DNA from: Paenibacillus dendritiformis
GTDB taxonomy: Bacteria; Bacillota; Bacilli; Paenibacillales; Paenibacillaceae
DNA length: 64,000 nucleotides
Assembly: GCF_945605565.1 (NCBI RefSeq)
Contig: NZ_OX216966.1
Coordinates: 5,882,001 to 5,946,000, forward strand
Direction: 5' to 3'
Shown: positions 63,313 through 64,000 of the stretch, one piece after another
Layout of the letters: every line of letters begins with the position of its first letter
Numbering within the stretch: position 1 is the first letter of the stretch
Position numbers and translations under genes: made by a program
Notes under the pieces: model-generated
What the model was told of the DNA's origin: nothing
What the model saw: only the letters and a program-made list of their open reading frames with translations
Database searches by the model: none

Positions 63313-64000
63313 TTACCCTTTGATTGCGCCGATCGTCATCCCTTTGACGAAGTAGCGCTGCAGGAACGGATACAGTAGGAAGACCGGCAGATTCGCGACA
63401 ATGACGACCGCATATTTAATCGCCTGGCCGTACATGATCTGTTCGGACAGTGCCGAAGCGCCCCCGGCCATTTTATCCATCTGGTTCTGTATCAGAATTT
63501 CGCGCAGGATGAGCTGCAGCGGGAATTTGTCGCGATCGGTCAAATAAATGAGCGCGCTGAAGTACGAGTTCCAATGATCGACGCTATAGAACAGCACCAT
63601 GACCGCGATAATCGGCATCGACAGCGGAAGCATGATGCGATACAGAATCTGGAGCGTCGTGCAGCCGTCGATCATCGCCGCCTCCTGCACTTCATACGGC
63701 ACGCTCGTGCGGAAGAAGGTCCGCATGATGATGATGTTATAGACGGAGACGGCCCCCGGCAGCACGAGCGCCCACATGCTGTTCAGCAGGCCGAGCTTCT
63801 TCACGACGAGATAGGAAGGAATGAGGCCGCCGCTGAAGAACATCGTGAACACGAGCGCGAACATGATGACGTTGCGGCCGGGAAGATTGGTTCGCGACAA
63901 TGGAAACGCCGCCAATATGGTCATCAGCAGATTGATCGATGTCCCGACAACCGTATAGAGGATGGTATTGCCGTACCCCGTCAATATTTCCCGATTCTGA
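63313..64000 (-). CDS. LplC/MalG-type sugar ABC permease, partial (N-terminus beyond window)
   Basis: About 229 codons are visible; the frame continues off the right edge (QNREILTGYGNT). About five helices remain. The EAA loop that docks the ATPase is VQEAAMIDGCTTLQILYRIMLPLSMP. The C-terminus ends in RYFVKGMTIGAIKG, typical of LplC-type proteins. A TTG at 63982-63984 could be mistaken for a start but the upstream residues fit the family. Forms the transporter with the binding protein downstream and, presumably, an LplB-type permease beyond the window. Confidence 0.93.
   Translation of the reverse strand, partial: QNREILTGYGNTILYTVVGTSINLLMTILAAFPLSRTNLPGRNVIMFALVFTMFFSGGLIPSYLVVKKLGLLNSMWALVLPGAVSVYNIIIMRTFFRTSVPYEVQEAAMIDGCTTLQILYRIMLPLSMPIIAVMVLFYSVDHWNSYFSALIYLTDRDKFPLQLILREILIQNQMDKMAGGASALSEQIMYGQAIKYAVVIVANLPVFLLYPFLQRYFVKGMTIGAIKG

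Overview
The window reads as a chromosome segment of a Gram-positive, low-temperate Firmicute of the Paenibacillus type. The support is a GC-rich Bacillus-like gene set: a T-box-controlled ilv-leu operon, an infC-rpmI-rplT operon with an ATT-started infC, a treP-treA-treR operon with TreR and CcpA sites, several LplA/LplB/LplC-type sugar ABC systems, a YesN-type membrane AraC regulator, and many strong AGGAGG ribosome binding sites with frequent TTG and GTG starts. I see no rRNA or tRNA gene and no CRISPR array. Genus is an inference from gene style, not from a marker search.

Layout. 0-4.3 kb (minus): a sugar ABC system of MsmK/UgpC-type ATPase, a giant 1000-residue binding protein with extra N-terminal sandwich domains, and the start of a permease. 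4.3-8.5 kb: an accessory zone with a non-coding mosaic repeat split by a complete IS256-family element (1372 bp with a 9-bp target duplication), then an AT-rich cassette (Nudix hydrolase plus small secreted protein) between two ~220-bp direct repeats. 8.5-14.2 kb (minus): ilvB-ilvN-ilvC-leuA with a leucine T-box, promoter and terminator. 14.4-23.5 kb: GNAT, a small glycine/tyrosine-rich protein, a nucleoid-associated protein, a thioesterase, infC-rpmI-rplT with its leader, a processive GT2 glycosyltransferase, a PAP2 phosphatase followed by a UgtP-like glycolipid glycosyltransferase, and trmB. 23.7-30.1 kb: an orphan sugar-binding lipoprotein, a DUF4091 protein, the MnmL/MnmM-type tRNA modification pair, a VOC protein and manA. 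30.2-36.3 kb: a histidine kinase fused to its own LuxR-type response regulator, a CPBP protease, and a DUF4358-MBOAT-DHHW surface acetylation operon. 36.4-50.3 kb: an M29 aminopeptidase, small secreted and membrane proteins, a 50-bp tandem repeat, SMI1-like protein, M23 peptidase, a GNAT-Nudix fusion with a likely 5' frameshift, L,D-transpeptidase, a dehydrogenase, an Rpn-type nuclease and an ECF sigma/anti-sigma pair. 50.3-54.7 kb: an inverted-repeat-bounded element ahead of an MFS exporter, DUF488, and a second copy of the mosaic repeat, inverted relative to the first and split by an IS3-family element (1388 bp, programmed -1 frameshift). 54.7-64 kb (minus): trehalose operon, then an Lpl-type sugar ABC operon with its own AraC-type regulator.

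How the parts work together. Most genes serve sugar capture, central branched-chain amino acid synthesis, translation and cell-surface building. The most unusual features are the two homologous non-coding mosaics in opposite orientation about 46 kb apart, each broken by a different IS at nearly the same internal position; the single-polypeptide kinase/response regulator; the structured element before the MFS gene; and the repeat-flanked Nudix cassette.
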